Below are positions 45,627 through 53,263 of a stretch of DNA of 64,000 nt, in pieces; the stretch's first letter is position 1, and every line of letters begins with the position of its first letter. Where the stretch lies: NCBI RefSeq assembly GCF_004339575.1, contig NZ_SMFV01000002.1:1-64000 (forward strand), in the 5' to 3' direction. Origin of the DNA: Phorcysia thermohydrogeniphila. GTDB lineage: Bacteria; Aquificota; Aquificia; Desulfurobacteriales; Desulfurobacteriaceae. The notes beneath the pieces were generated by a model. It did not search any database. It saw only the letters and a list, made by a program, of their open reading frames with translations, and was not told the DNA's origin. Both the position numbers and the translations under genes were made by a program.

Positions 45627-46573
45627 CGGTAGAACTTAAGTAGGGAAAGGTCCTTCGTCTGCTGAATAGCAGCAATTAAAGCCTCATAGGCAGTTTTCGC
45701 CTTCTCGTACTCAGAAATTGCCGCTGCGTAGTCGGTGTCCTCTATCTTTGATATCAGGTTGGAGTAGTGAACTCTTAGGCTTTCGTTTTGGATTCTTAGG
45801 TTTTCAACGGTTGCGATTTTTGTTCCGATTATTGAACGGTACTCCATGATTTTTGAAAGGCCTGCGTCAAAGGCATCAAGGAGTTTCATCTTTGTTGGAG
45901 TTCCGCTACCGTCAAGGTCAACGTCTATCTCGTAAGTGTTGAGCTGAGAGTACTCACCGTTTTTGATAAGGGTGATTATAGTGTCTAAAACTTCTACGAT
46001 TAGGATTTTTCCACTTCCACTGGCACTGTTTACGCCGAAGTAGTTCTTACCGTTAAAGTTCGTGTTTACCGTTACGCCGTTTGCAACGGGGACGGTAGTT
46101 TCTGTAGTTTCGCCGTTGTAGCTACCGTCGCTTGAAAAGGGGGCTTCCTGAGTTTTAACTCCTCCGAAGAGGTAGGAGTCGCCGATTTTTGTGTTGCCCT
46201 GCTGTATTATGTAGTCCTTTATACTTTCAAGGTAGTCAACCATAACTTTTGCGTCCTCTTCGTTTAGGACTCCCGTGTTTAAGAGCTGAACGATTTTTAC
46301 CCTTACGGTTTGGGCAGTGTTAACTACAGTTCCGAGGACGCTCTCTGCCGTTTCAAGGATGTTCTGAGTAAGGTCTATGTTCCTGTTGAACCTTTCAAAT
46401 CCTGAAACGATGTTCTTTAGCCTAATAACTCTTGCGTAGTCTACGGGACTATCGGAGGGGTAGAGTAGAGCTTTTCCGGAGGAGAGTTCCTCAGTCTTTC
46501 GGGTTAAGTCAACGCTCCTTTTCCTGTCGTACTTTATGAGTATGTCAAAGAACTTTAGGTCTGGCACTCTCAT
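45623..46573 (-). CDS. flgL: Flagellar hook-associated protein 3 (hook-filament junction)
   Basis: 316 residues. The flagellin-like N-terminal helix region shows KTEELSSGKALLYPSDSPVDYARVIRLKN, and the C-terminal helix ends in AISEYEKAKTAYEALIAAIQQT. The variable centre is Gly/Thr-rich. FlgL joins the hook to the filament. It follows flgK by 6 bases on the minus strand. The last residues (SLLKFYR) lie in the overlap with corA. Confidence 0.92.
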   Translation of the reverse strand: MRVPDLKFFDILIKYDRKRSVDLTRKTEELSSGKALLYPSDSPVDYARVIRLKNIVSGFERFNRNIDLTQNILETAESVLGTVVNTAQTVRVKIVQLLNTGVLNEEDAKVMVDYLESIKDYIIQQGNTKIGDSYLFGGVKTQEAPFSSDGSYNGETTETTVPVANGVTVNTNFNGKNYFGVNSASGSGKILIVEVLDTIITLIKNGEYSQLNTYEIDVDLDGSGTPTKMKLLDAFDAGLSKIMEYRSIIGTKIATVENLRIQNESLRVHYSNLISKIEDTDYAAAISEYEKAKTAYEALIAAIQQTKDLSLLKFYR

Positions 46574-46579
46574 GGTTTA

Positions 46580-47944
46580 CTACCCCACCATTCCAAGGAT
46601 TGTTTGAAGTAACTCATCCGTAACGGTTACAATCCTTGCCGCTGCTTCGTAAGCTCTTTGAAATCTTGTCAGGTTAACGAGTTCCTCGTCCATGTTGACG
46701 GAGGAGAGCTCCTTAACTTTCTCGTCTATGCTTTCAAGGAGGAACTGGCTCTCTTCTGCCAAGTTCTTGGTGTGTTCAAGCTCTGTACCTATTGGGGTTA
46801 CTATTTCTGAGGTGTAGTATTCTTCAAAGCTCATGTTGTTAAGTTCTGGCCACTTGCCGTCCTTTAGCTCTATCATGTCCAGTATGTTTTGGTTGTCAGA
46901 GTTTAGGTAATTTGGGTCTTTAGCCGCGGCGATTTTCTTTGGGTCCTCTTCTATGAGTGGGTTGACTATGATGTTTGAGGCTTTAGGTGGAGGAGAAGCT
47001 CCACCTCCAGCTAAGAAGAAAGGAGTACCTGTATTTCCATAAAGATCAAGTCCTCCTTCGTGGGTAAGGTTAACCCTGTTTGCGAAGGAACTCGTAAAGG
47101 TGTTTAGCTTGTCTACTACGTCGTTGATGAAGGAGACGCCTTTTAATAGGCCGCCGATTGAGCCTCCCTGAATTTCCCCGGTTAGGTCTGTGCCGTTAAT
47201 GGATATTTTTGGGTCGCCGCCCACCTCTTCAAAGGTTACTTCCTTAGCTTCGCTGTCTATTACTAAGGCAAATCCCTTTGCCGTGTAGACGTTTACGCTT
47301 CCGTCCTCGTTAAAGGTAATTTTTGTCTCTATCAGCCCGCTTATTTCTTTGAGGAGCTTGTCCCTTTCGTTGAGGTAGGTGTTGAGCTTTTCTGGGGAGC
47401 TCTGGAATATCTTTATGTTCTTGTTGATTTCTGCTAAGTGGGCTAAATCCTCGTTGAGGAGCTTGACTTGGTCTTTTATCTTCTTGACGGAAACGCTCTT
47501 TATTTCCTGTAGCGTGTCGTAGCTGTCCCTTATTCTACCTACTAAGGATTTTGCTACAGAAATTAGCTCAGCCCTTGCGGCTATATCATCCGGGTTAACG
47601 GCTATGTCGTTCATTACGCTAAAGAACTCTTCAAGTTCTTTGGCAAAACCGCTTCCCTGAAGGTCGTTGAAGACGCTTTCAACCTGTTCAAGGACTCCTC
47701 TGTACTCTTGGAGAGAAGCGTTCTCTTGGTTTTGAGAGATAAATCTCCTGAAGAGAGCTCTGTCAAAGATTCTCCTTATCGTTTCTATGGAAACTCCTCC
47801 GCCGGGGACGTCGGAGAAGACAGCCTCTTCCCTTGAGTAGTCTTCATTGTAAACGTTGGATATGTTTTTGTTCGTCGTATTTATCGCCGTTGTGTTTGAA
47901 AGTAGCGCTTGGCTTGCTATGGAGAGGGCAGCGAAAATAGCCAT
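46580..47944 (-). CDS. flgK: Flagellar hook-associated protein 1
   Basis: 454 residues. The N terminus has the FlgK signature ALSIASQALLSNTTAINTTNKNISN, followed by YSREEAVF. The C terminus ends LVNLTRFQRAYEAAARIVTVTDELLQTILGM, the usual rod/hook motif. It lies between flgL and the flgN-like gene. GGAGGTTTCA precedes the ATG. Confidence 0.95.
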   Translation of the reverse strand: MAIFAALSIASQALLSNTTAINTTNKNISNVYNEDYSREEAVFSDVPGGGVSIETIRRIFDRALFRRFISQNQENASLQEYRGVLEQVESVFNDLQGSGFAKELEEFFSVMNDIAVNPDDIAARAELISVAKSLVGRIRDSYDTLQEIKSVSVKKIKDQVKLLNEDLAHLAEINKNIKIFQSSPEKLNTYLNERDKLLKEISGLIETKITFNEDGSVNVYTAKGFALVIDSEAKEVTFEEVGGDPKISINGTDLTGEIQGGSIGGLLKGVSFINDVVDKLNTFTSSFANRVNLTHEGGLDLYGNTGTPFFLAGGGASPPPKASNIIVNPLIEEDPKKIAAAKDPNYLNSDNQNILDMIELKDGKWPELNNMSFEEYYTSEIVTPIGTELEHTKNLAEESQFLLESIDEKVKELSSVNMDEELVNLTRFQRAYEAAARIVTVTDELLQTILGMVG

Positions 47945-47991
47945 TGAAACCTCCGTAGAGAAAATCCACCCTTTTACTAATTATCGGCACT

Positions 47992-48333
47992 TTACACCTT
48001 TTTGTTTAGCAGTGAGGAAGTAGAAGTGTTGCCTATGGTGTAAGTAGTATCCCTCTCTGGGAAGATTTCCTTGAGTATTGATTCAACAAAGAGGAGGTTG
48101 TTGAGGAGAAGAGCTTCAACTTCCTTATTAAGACGCTCTACTCTCTTTACTGTTTCAAGGTGCTCTTTGAACTCTTTAGGCTCAAGCTGTGATATGGAGG
48201 AGAGAACTTCTAACTTCTCCTTTTCTATTTCTTCAAGCTTTTCAGCCTCTTCTTTTCCCTTTATACCTTTGAGGAGGAGTTTTTTCTCCTCTGAGAGGAG
48301 CTCCTCAAGCTTTTTGAGTAGTTCTTTAACCAT
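47992..48333 (-). CDS. flgN: FlgN-like flagellar chaperone
   Basis: 113 residues, almost entirely charged coiled-coil helix (LEELLSEEKKLLLKGIKGKEEAEKLEEIEKEKLEVL) with an NKEVEALLLNNLLFVESIL segment typical of FlgN C-terminal helices. FlgN holds FlgK and FlgL for export. Assignment rests on length, coiled-coil pattern and position directly upstream of flgK. Confidence 0.75.
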   Translation of the reverse strand: MVKELLKKLEELLSEEKKLLLKGIKGKEEAEKLEEIEKEKLEVLSSISQLEPKEFKEHLETVKRVERLNKEVEALLLNNLLFVESILKEIFPERDTTYTIGNTSTSSLLNKKV

Positions 48334-48342
48334 CCATTACCC

Positions 48343-49023
48343 CTAATCAGCAAACATACGTAGCTGGTCCATTATTTCTCTCTGCCTCTTCATTATATAC
48401 CTAACCACTTGGTTTAGGAGCTCCTTTGAAGGGGATAAAAACATTATTCCCGCAAGCTCTCCCTCTGGAGTCTTTTCAAGTCTTACCACTTCTCCTTTTG
48501 CCTCTACGGTCTTTCCGTCTGGAAAGGAAAGTAACAAATCAACCTTGTCTCCTATACGGAAGGTGCTCGGTGGAACGAAAAGTCCAACTCCACCTTCGGA
48601 TATGTCCCTTACCTTTACCGGTTTCACCGGAAAGTTTTTTGCAGTAAGGAGAGCTCTAATTGGAAGCGTTTCTGAAGTTCTTATCCTTAAAGATTTCCTG
48701 TTAAAACGTGAATCACCGGCTACGGTGGGGGTTGCAGTTTCCATGAATCCTTTTCCGTAGTATATAACGTCGGCGCTGAGTATTCTGTTGGCCTGATGTA
48801 GAGGGTCGTAGAAGGGGAGGAAGATTTTTCCGGTTTCTTCTATGGCCAAGTTTAGCCTTGGGTGAGAGTTCCACTGAATAAGCTCTTTTTTGTCATCAAC
48901 GTCAAGAACGTTGAGCCTAACCCTTACTGGAAGCTCGTTGTAGAAGCTAATTACCTCAACGGGTTTTTTGGATTCTCTCAACTCCTTGAGCCAGCTTACT
49001 ACTCTTTCTGTGTAGTCAGACAA
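48343..49023 (-). CDS. PilZ-domain protein, YcgR-like
   Basis: 226 residues. An N-terminal YcgR-like domain (about 20-105) precedes a PilZ domain with the arginine motif RFNRKSLRIR and the DISEGGVGLF motif, the two parts of the c-di-GMP binding site. Likely a c-di-GMP receptor that adjusts flagellar motility, in keeping with its place upstream of flgN-flgK-flgL. Its stop lies 9 bases before the flgN start. Confidence 0.9.
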   Translation of the reverse strand: MSDYTERVVSWLKELRESKKPVEVISFYNELPVRVRLNVLDVDDKKELIQWNSHPRLNLAIEETGKIFLPFYDPLHQANRILSADVIYYGKGFMETATPTVAGDSRFNRKSLRIRTSETLPIRALLTAKNFPVKPVKVRDISEGGVGLFVPPSTFRIGDKVDLLLSFPDGKTVEAKGEVVRLEKTPEGELAGIMFLSPSKELLNQVVRYIMKRQREIMDQLRMFAD

Positions 49024-49047
49024 CGAGCGCCTCCTTCCTCTCTGGTG

Positions 49048-49076
49048 TTGACAAAGTACCCACAGGATACTATATT
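49048..49076 (+). promoter_or_regulatory. Promoter of tRNA-Leu
   Basis: TTGACA (49048-49053), 17-base spacer, TATATT (49071-49076); the tRNA starts 16 bases after the -10 box. Same boxes and spacing as the CAU tRNA promoter at 31381-31409. Confidence 0.85.
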
Positions 49077-49091
49077 ATGCATCGTCAAGTT

Positions 49092-49178
49092 GCGGGAGTG
49101 GCGGAATCGGCAGACGCGCCGTCTTGAGGGGGCGGTGCCCTTACGGGCGTGCGGGTTCAAATCCCGCCTCCCGCACCA
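49092..49178 (+). tRNA. tRNA-Leu (GAG)
   Basis: 87 bases with acceptor GCGGGAG/CTCCCGC, encoded CCA, and a long variable arm (TGCCCTTACGGGCGT). The anticodon arm is CCGTC-TTGAGGG-GGCGG with anticodon GAG, reading CTC/CTT. It is transcribed divergently from the PilZ gene and converges with the potassium-channel gene, whose stop is 2 bases away. Confidence 0.95.
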
Positions 49179-49179
49179 T

Positions 49180-50199
49180 TTAATCATCACTCCCTCCCTT
49201 AACGAGCTCCTTAAGCTTCTCAGCCTGTTCCCTCGTTCCAATAATAATCAGCGCATCCCCTTCAAGAACCATCGTTGTTGGCGTTGGATTGAGGATAAAG
49301 GAGCCGTCCTCCCTTCTGACTCCGATAACGATAACTCCAGTCTTTTTGGGTATCTCAAGCTCTTTTAGGAGTTTTCCGTGAAATGGAGAGCCTTTTGGGA
49401 CGTTTACCTCTTCAAGTCTTAAATCAATTTCACCGTGGTGGGTAACAATATCAAGGAAGCTGACGACGCTTGGCCTTATGGCAAGTGAGGCCATTCTAAG
49501 GCCACCTATCACGTTGGGGAGGATAACTTCTGTAGCTCCAGCCCTCTTCAGCTTAAGGACGTTCTCCTCCCTGTTTGCACGGGTAACGATTCTTATCTTT
49601 GGGTTAAGGTTTTTGGCAGAGAGGGTAATGAAGAGGTTATCTGCGTCGTTTGCCGTTGCCACTATGAGGTTGGCAGCAGACTTAATTCCCGCCTTTATGA
49701 GGGTTTCGTCCTGCGTGGCGTCGCCGTGGATGTAGATTAAGTTAGGGTATTTCTCCCGAGCTTCTTCTATTTTCTGCTCGTCCTTTTCAACGACGACGAA
49801 GGGAACTTTTTCCCTCCAGAGCTCCTTTATAGCAGCAAGCCCTGTCCTCCCAAGTCCGCAGACTATCGTGTGGTCCTTCAGCCTTGAAGCCATTTTTTCC
49901 ATCCTCTTTATAACGAATATTCTTTTGAGTTCTCCTTCAAATAACATTGATGCAACCATTGATGCTCCGTAGGCAAATACGACAAAGGCTATGACTATTA
50001 CCACCATTGTGAAGATTTTTCCGGCCGTTGATAGGGGGTGAATCTCTCCGTATCCTACGGTTGAAATTGTGATAATTGTGTGCCAGAGGGCGTCAAGGAA
50101 AGACCACTTTTCAATGAGCATTATGCCTACAGTTGAAAAGACAACGAGGAGCATTAAAATTGACAGGATGAAGAGAAATCTGTGAACTGTTATTCCCAT
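49180..50199 (-). CDS. Potassium channel with RCK (TrkA-N/TrkA-C) domains
   Basis: 339 residues. Two transmembrane segments (about 8-28 and 63-86) flank a pore helix and the selectivity filter TISTVGYGE. The RCK N domain follows with the Rossmann motif VCGLGRTGLAA and a second acidic strand (VVEKD). A TrkA-C domain ends the protein. The layout is that of MthK-type ligand-gated K+ channels. It is a single gene, divergent from the RusA-like gene. Confidence 0.93.
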   Translation of the reverse strand: MGITVHRFLFILSILMLLVVFSTVGIMLIEKWSFLDALWHTIITISTVGYGEIHPLSTAGKIFTMVVIVIAFVVFAYGASMVASMLFEGELKRIFVIKRMEKMASRLKDHTIVCGLGRTGLAAIKELWREKVPFVVVEKDEQKIEEAREKYPNLIYIHGDATQDETLIKAGIKSAANLIVATANDADNLFITLSAKNLNPKIRIVTRANREENVLKLKRAGATEVILPNVIGGLRMASLAIRPSVVSFLDIVTHHGEIDLRLEEVNVPKGSPFHGKLLKELEIPKKTGVIVIGVRREDGSFILNPTPTTMVLEGDALIIIGTREQAEKLKELVKGGSDD

Positions 50200-50257
50200 G
50201 TTTTTTTAGTTTCCTTTACTGTTATAGCATCTATCAAGTATATTACAGGAGAGAGGC

Positions 50258-50782
50258 GTGAAGTTCAAGTTCTTTTTTGTCGGCAAAATCCCAAGTAAGG
50301 CAAACTACAAGAAAATCTCCCACAGACGCGTGGGAGGTGAGTTAAAGCCGTTTATAATAAACAATCCTCAAGTTCTATCCTCCCAGAAAGAGGCAATTTA
50401 CCAGCTTCACATCCAAAAGCTTGCCTATGGTTTAGATAAATTTCCTATAGAGACTCCTGTTAAGGTGTCAATTTCCTTTCTTCTTTCGGGTAGAGTTAGG
50501 CAAAGGGATATTGATAATGCAGAAAAGTTTGTAGGAGATATTCTTGAAAAAGGTGGGGTTCTAAAGAGGGATTCGCTTATCTACATTAAGGAAAGGGTTG
50601 AAAAGAGACTTGGGATAAAGGGTTTTGATGAGATAGTCATAGTGGAGATAGAGGAGCTTAGTGAGGAGGAGAGAAAGGAGCGGGAGTCAGAGGTTGCAGA
50701 GCTCCCGCCGGAGTTCTATCAGTTTTTAAAAAAAATTAAACGGGAGTTGCCAGATGAAGATAGAGCTGGACGTAAAGGTTGA
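50258..50782 (+). CDS. RusA-like Holliday-junction endonuclease
   Basis: 174 residues from a GTG at 50258. The RusA signature is readable: VRQRDIDNAEKFVGDILEKGGVLKRDSLI, holding the catalytic aspartates (two in RDID and one in RDS). The protein is longer than E. coli RusA (120 residues), with a charged C-terminal tail. RusA enzymes resolve Holliday junctions and are usually phage-borne, but no phage genes are seen nearby. Its last 29 bases overlap the FAD protein gene. Confidence 0.8.
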   Translation: MKFKFFFVGKIPSKANYKKISHRRVGGELKPFIINNPQVLSSQKEAIYQLHIQKLAYGLDKFPIETPVKVSISFLLSGRVRQRDIDNAEKFVGDILEKGGVLKRDSLIYIKERVEKRLGIKGFDEIVIVEIEELSEEERKERESEVAELPPEFYQFLKKIKRELPDEDRAGRKG

Positions 50783-52313
50783 GCCTGATAGTAGCTTAGA
50801 GGAAGAACTGAAAAAGCTTGGCATAGAGGAAGATTATCGGATAGTCAGGAAATCCCTTGATGCCCGTAAAAAGCCCTACTTCCTCTATAGGGTTCTTGTT
50901 GACTTACCAGAGGAAACTGCCAAGAAGTTTATAGAGGAGGGAAGAGCAAGGGAGCACGTTCCGGTTCCGGAAGTTCAGATACCTTTAGTTTCTCAGAAGA
51001 AGAGAGTTCTCGTAGTTGGAGCAGGTCCTGCAGGTCTTTTTTCTGCCTTGGTTTTAGCCCGTGGGGGACTGGAGGTTACCCTTGTTGAGAGGGGAAAGCC
51101 TGTTGAGGAGAGGGTTAAGGACGTTACTAACTTCTGGAAGAAGAGGAAACTAAACGAGAACTCAAACGTTCAGTTTGGAGAGGGAGGAGCTGGAACGTTC
51201 TCCGACGGAAAGCTAACAACCAGAGTTAAGGACAAGAAGAAGCACTTTGTTTATAGCGTTTTGGTGGAGTGTGGAGCTCCTCCTGAGATTCTCTACGAGA
51301 ACAAGCCCCACATTGGAACTGATAAACTACGTGAGGTTATTCCAGCCCTTAGAGAGAAGCTAAAGTCCTTGGGCGTTGAGTTTAGGTTCTCTACCCTCTT
51401 AAAGGATTTAAGGCTTGAAGATGGCAGGGTAGTAGAAGTTACACTTAAGGACCTTTCTACCGGACTTGAAACTGTAGAAAAGTACGACTACATCTTTTTG
51501 GCCGTTGGAAACAGCGCAAGGGATACCTTTGAGACCCTTGCAAAAAGGGGGATTACCCTGCAGGCAAAGCCCTTTGCCGTTGGCTTGAGAGTTATTCACC
51601 GTCAAAGGAGCATTAACAGGCTTCAGTACGGTAAGAAGTGGTTTAAACACCCAAAGCTCCCGCCTGCAGACTACGCCTTTAGCTATAGGTCAAGGAGCGG
51701 AAGGAACGTCTTTACCTTCTGCATGTGTCCGGGTGGTTACGTAATATGTGCTTCTTCTGAGGAGAACAGCGTAGTCTGTAACGGAATGAGCAACTACAAG
51801 AGGGACAGCGGTTACGCAAACAGTGCCGTTGTTGTTCAGGTTTTCCCAGAAGACTTTGGAAACGACCCCTTTGAGGCGATAAACTTTCAGAGGGCTTTAG
51901 AGAGAGCTGCCTTTGTAATGGGAGGGAGCAACTACGCAATGCCTGCTCAAAGGGTTGTTGACTTTATAGAGGGGACGAGTTCCTCAGAGCTTATAGAGGA
52001 CGGCTACATACCTGAGATAAAGAGCGCAAGGCTTGATAGACTCCTTCCAAAGGAGCTTACAAGGCCGATAAAGGAGGCCTTCCTCTACTGGAAAGAGAAA
52101 GTTCCATTCTTCGTTCCCGGTAACGCCACTTTTGTAGGCGTTGAGACAAGAACTTCATCTCCTGTTAGAATCGTGAGGAAGGAGGACTACACAAGCGTTT
52201 CTGCCGAGAACCTGTACCCTATCGGAGAGGGTGCAGGCTACGCAGGGGGTATTACGAGCTCAGCCATAGATGGAGTAAATGCAGCCCTTTCTCTCTTGGA
52301 GAAGCTAAAATGA
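50754..52313 (+). CDS. FAD-dependent oxidoreductase (COG2509-type)
   Basis: 519 residues. The first 80 residues form a small alpha/beta domain, followed by the dinucleotide motif VLVVGAGPAGLFSALVLARGG and a second glutamate (VERG). Conserved family stretches include FGEGGAGTFSDGKLTTR, CMCPGGYVICASSEE and the closing YPIGEGAGYAGGITSSAIDG. The family is widespread; its substrate is not known. The start lies inside the RusA-like gene, and its stop overlaps the transporter gene by 4 bases. Confidence 0.88.
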   Translation: MKIELDVKVEPDSSLEEELKKLGIEEDYRIVRKSLDARKKPYFLYRVLVDLPEETAKKFIEEGRAREHVPVPEVQIPLVSQKKRVLVVGAGPAGLFSALVLARGGLEVTLVERGKPVEERVKDVTNFWKKRKLNENSNVQFGEGGAGTFSDGKLTTRVKDKKKHFVYSVLVECGAPPEILYENKPHIGTDKLREVIPALREKLKSLGVEFRFSTLLKDLRLEDGRVVEVTLKDLSTGLETVEKYDYIFLAVGNSARDTFETLAKRGITLQAKPFAVGLRVIHRQRSINRLQYGKKWFKHPKLPPADYAFSYRSRSGRNVFTFCMCPGGYVICASSEENSVVCNGMSNYKRDSGYANSAVVVQVFPEDFGNDPFEAINFQRALERAAFVMGGSNYAMPAQRVVDFIEGTSSSELIEDGYIPEIKSARLDRLLPKELTRPIKEAFLYWKEKVPFFVPGNATFVGVETRTSSPVRIVRKEDYTSVSAENLYPIGEGAGYAGGITSSAIDGVNAALSLLEKLK

Positions 52314-53263
52314 GGAAGATACCTGACCTTCTGTGGCTCTGGACTCTCTTGATTGTTCCCCTTGGGCTTTTAAAGCCAGAACTTTTTATGCCCCTAAAGC
52401 CCTACATAAAGCCACTCCTTGGAACTGTTATCCTGTCAATGGGGTTAACTCTAAGGCCTGAGGACTTTAAGATTATCCTTGAAAGGCCAAAATTGGTTCT
52501 CATAGGGCTATTTTCCCAGTACGCCGTTATGCCACTTCTTGGGTTAGTCTTTGGAGTGTTTTTCTTTAAGAACCTACCACCAGACTTTACGGCAGGTCAG
52601 GTTCTAACCGGTTCGTGTCCAACGGGCGTTGTCTCTAACGTCTATACCTTCTTGGCCGGTGCAAACGTAGCCCTTTCAATATCCCTCTCTGCCGTTAATA
52701 CCTTTGTTTCTCCAGTTTTGACTCCTGCTTTAACGGCAGTTTTGGTTTCTAAGATTGTCCACGTTGACCTTTTAAAGCTCTTCTTAGACATGGTTCAGGT
52801 TACCTTAATTCCTGTGGTTCTTGGAATAGTTATCAACTACTACTTTGGCGATAGGCTACAGAAGGTAAAACCCTTTCTTCCGGTTTACTCTACGTTGGCA
52901 GTTGTTCTGATTGTCGGTTTTGTCGTTTCTGCAGGACACAAAAAGATTCTTTCTCTCCCCCCAAGCTCTGTTCTTTTTCTCCTTTTAGCTTCCCTCTTTC
53001 ATCTTCTCTTTGGTTTCTGGTTTGGTTACGTTATTCCACGCCTCCTTGGGGTAACAAAGAGGGAGAGGATAACGATTTCAATTGAAACGGCGATGCAGAA
53101 CTCTGGACTTGCGACTGTTTTAGCGATTTCTCAGTGGGGAGCTCTCTCAGCCCTCCCTGCCGTTACTTACAGCGTCGTCCAGAACCTCGTTGGTCCTTTT
53201 GTCTGTCAACTGTTTAGAAAGATGATAGAGGGTTGGTCTCCCTTAAAGTGGCTACGAGGGTAG
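52310..53263 (+). CDS. BASS-family (bile acid:sodium symporter type) transporter
   Basis: 317 residues, about nine to ten hydrophobic segments. The family motif VLTGSCPTGVVSNVYTFLAGANVALSISLSAVNT around 98-131 and ETAMQNSGLATVLA near 260-275 are typical of the Na+-coupled BASS/PanS transporters. The substrate (pantoate, pyruvate or others) cannot be told from sequence. Its 3' end overlaps the convergent mutS by 12 bases. Confidence 0.88.
   Translation: MRKIPDLLWLWTLLIVPLGLLKPELFMPLKPYIKPLLGTVILSMGLTLRPEDFKIILERPKLVLIGLFSQYAVMPLLGLVFGVFFFKNLPPDFTAGQVLTGSCPTGVVSNVYTFLAGANVALSISLSAVNTFVSPVLTPALTAVLVSKIVHVDLLKLFLDMVQVTLIPVVLGIVINYYFGDRLQKVKPFLPVYSTLAVVLIVGFVVSAGHKKILSLPPSSVLFLLLASLFHLLFGFWFGYVIPRLLGVTKRERITISIETAMQNSGLATVLAISQWGALSALPAVTYSVVQNLVGPFVCQLFRKMIEGWSPLKWLRG

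Noticed and set aside
48862-49368. 168-codon plus-strand frame across tRNA-Leu
   Set aside because: It runs through a complete tRNA gene and opposite the PilZ and channel genes; no ribosome site and no recognisable protein features.
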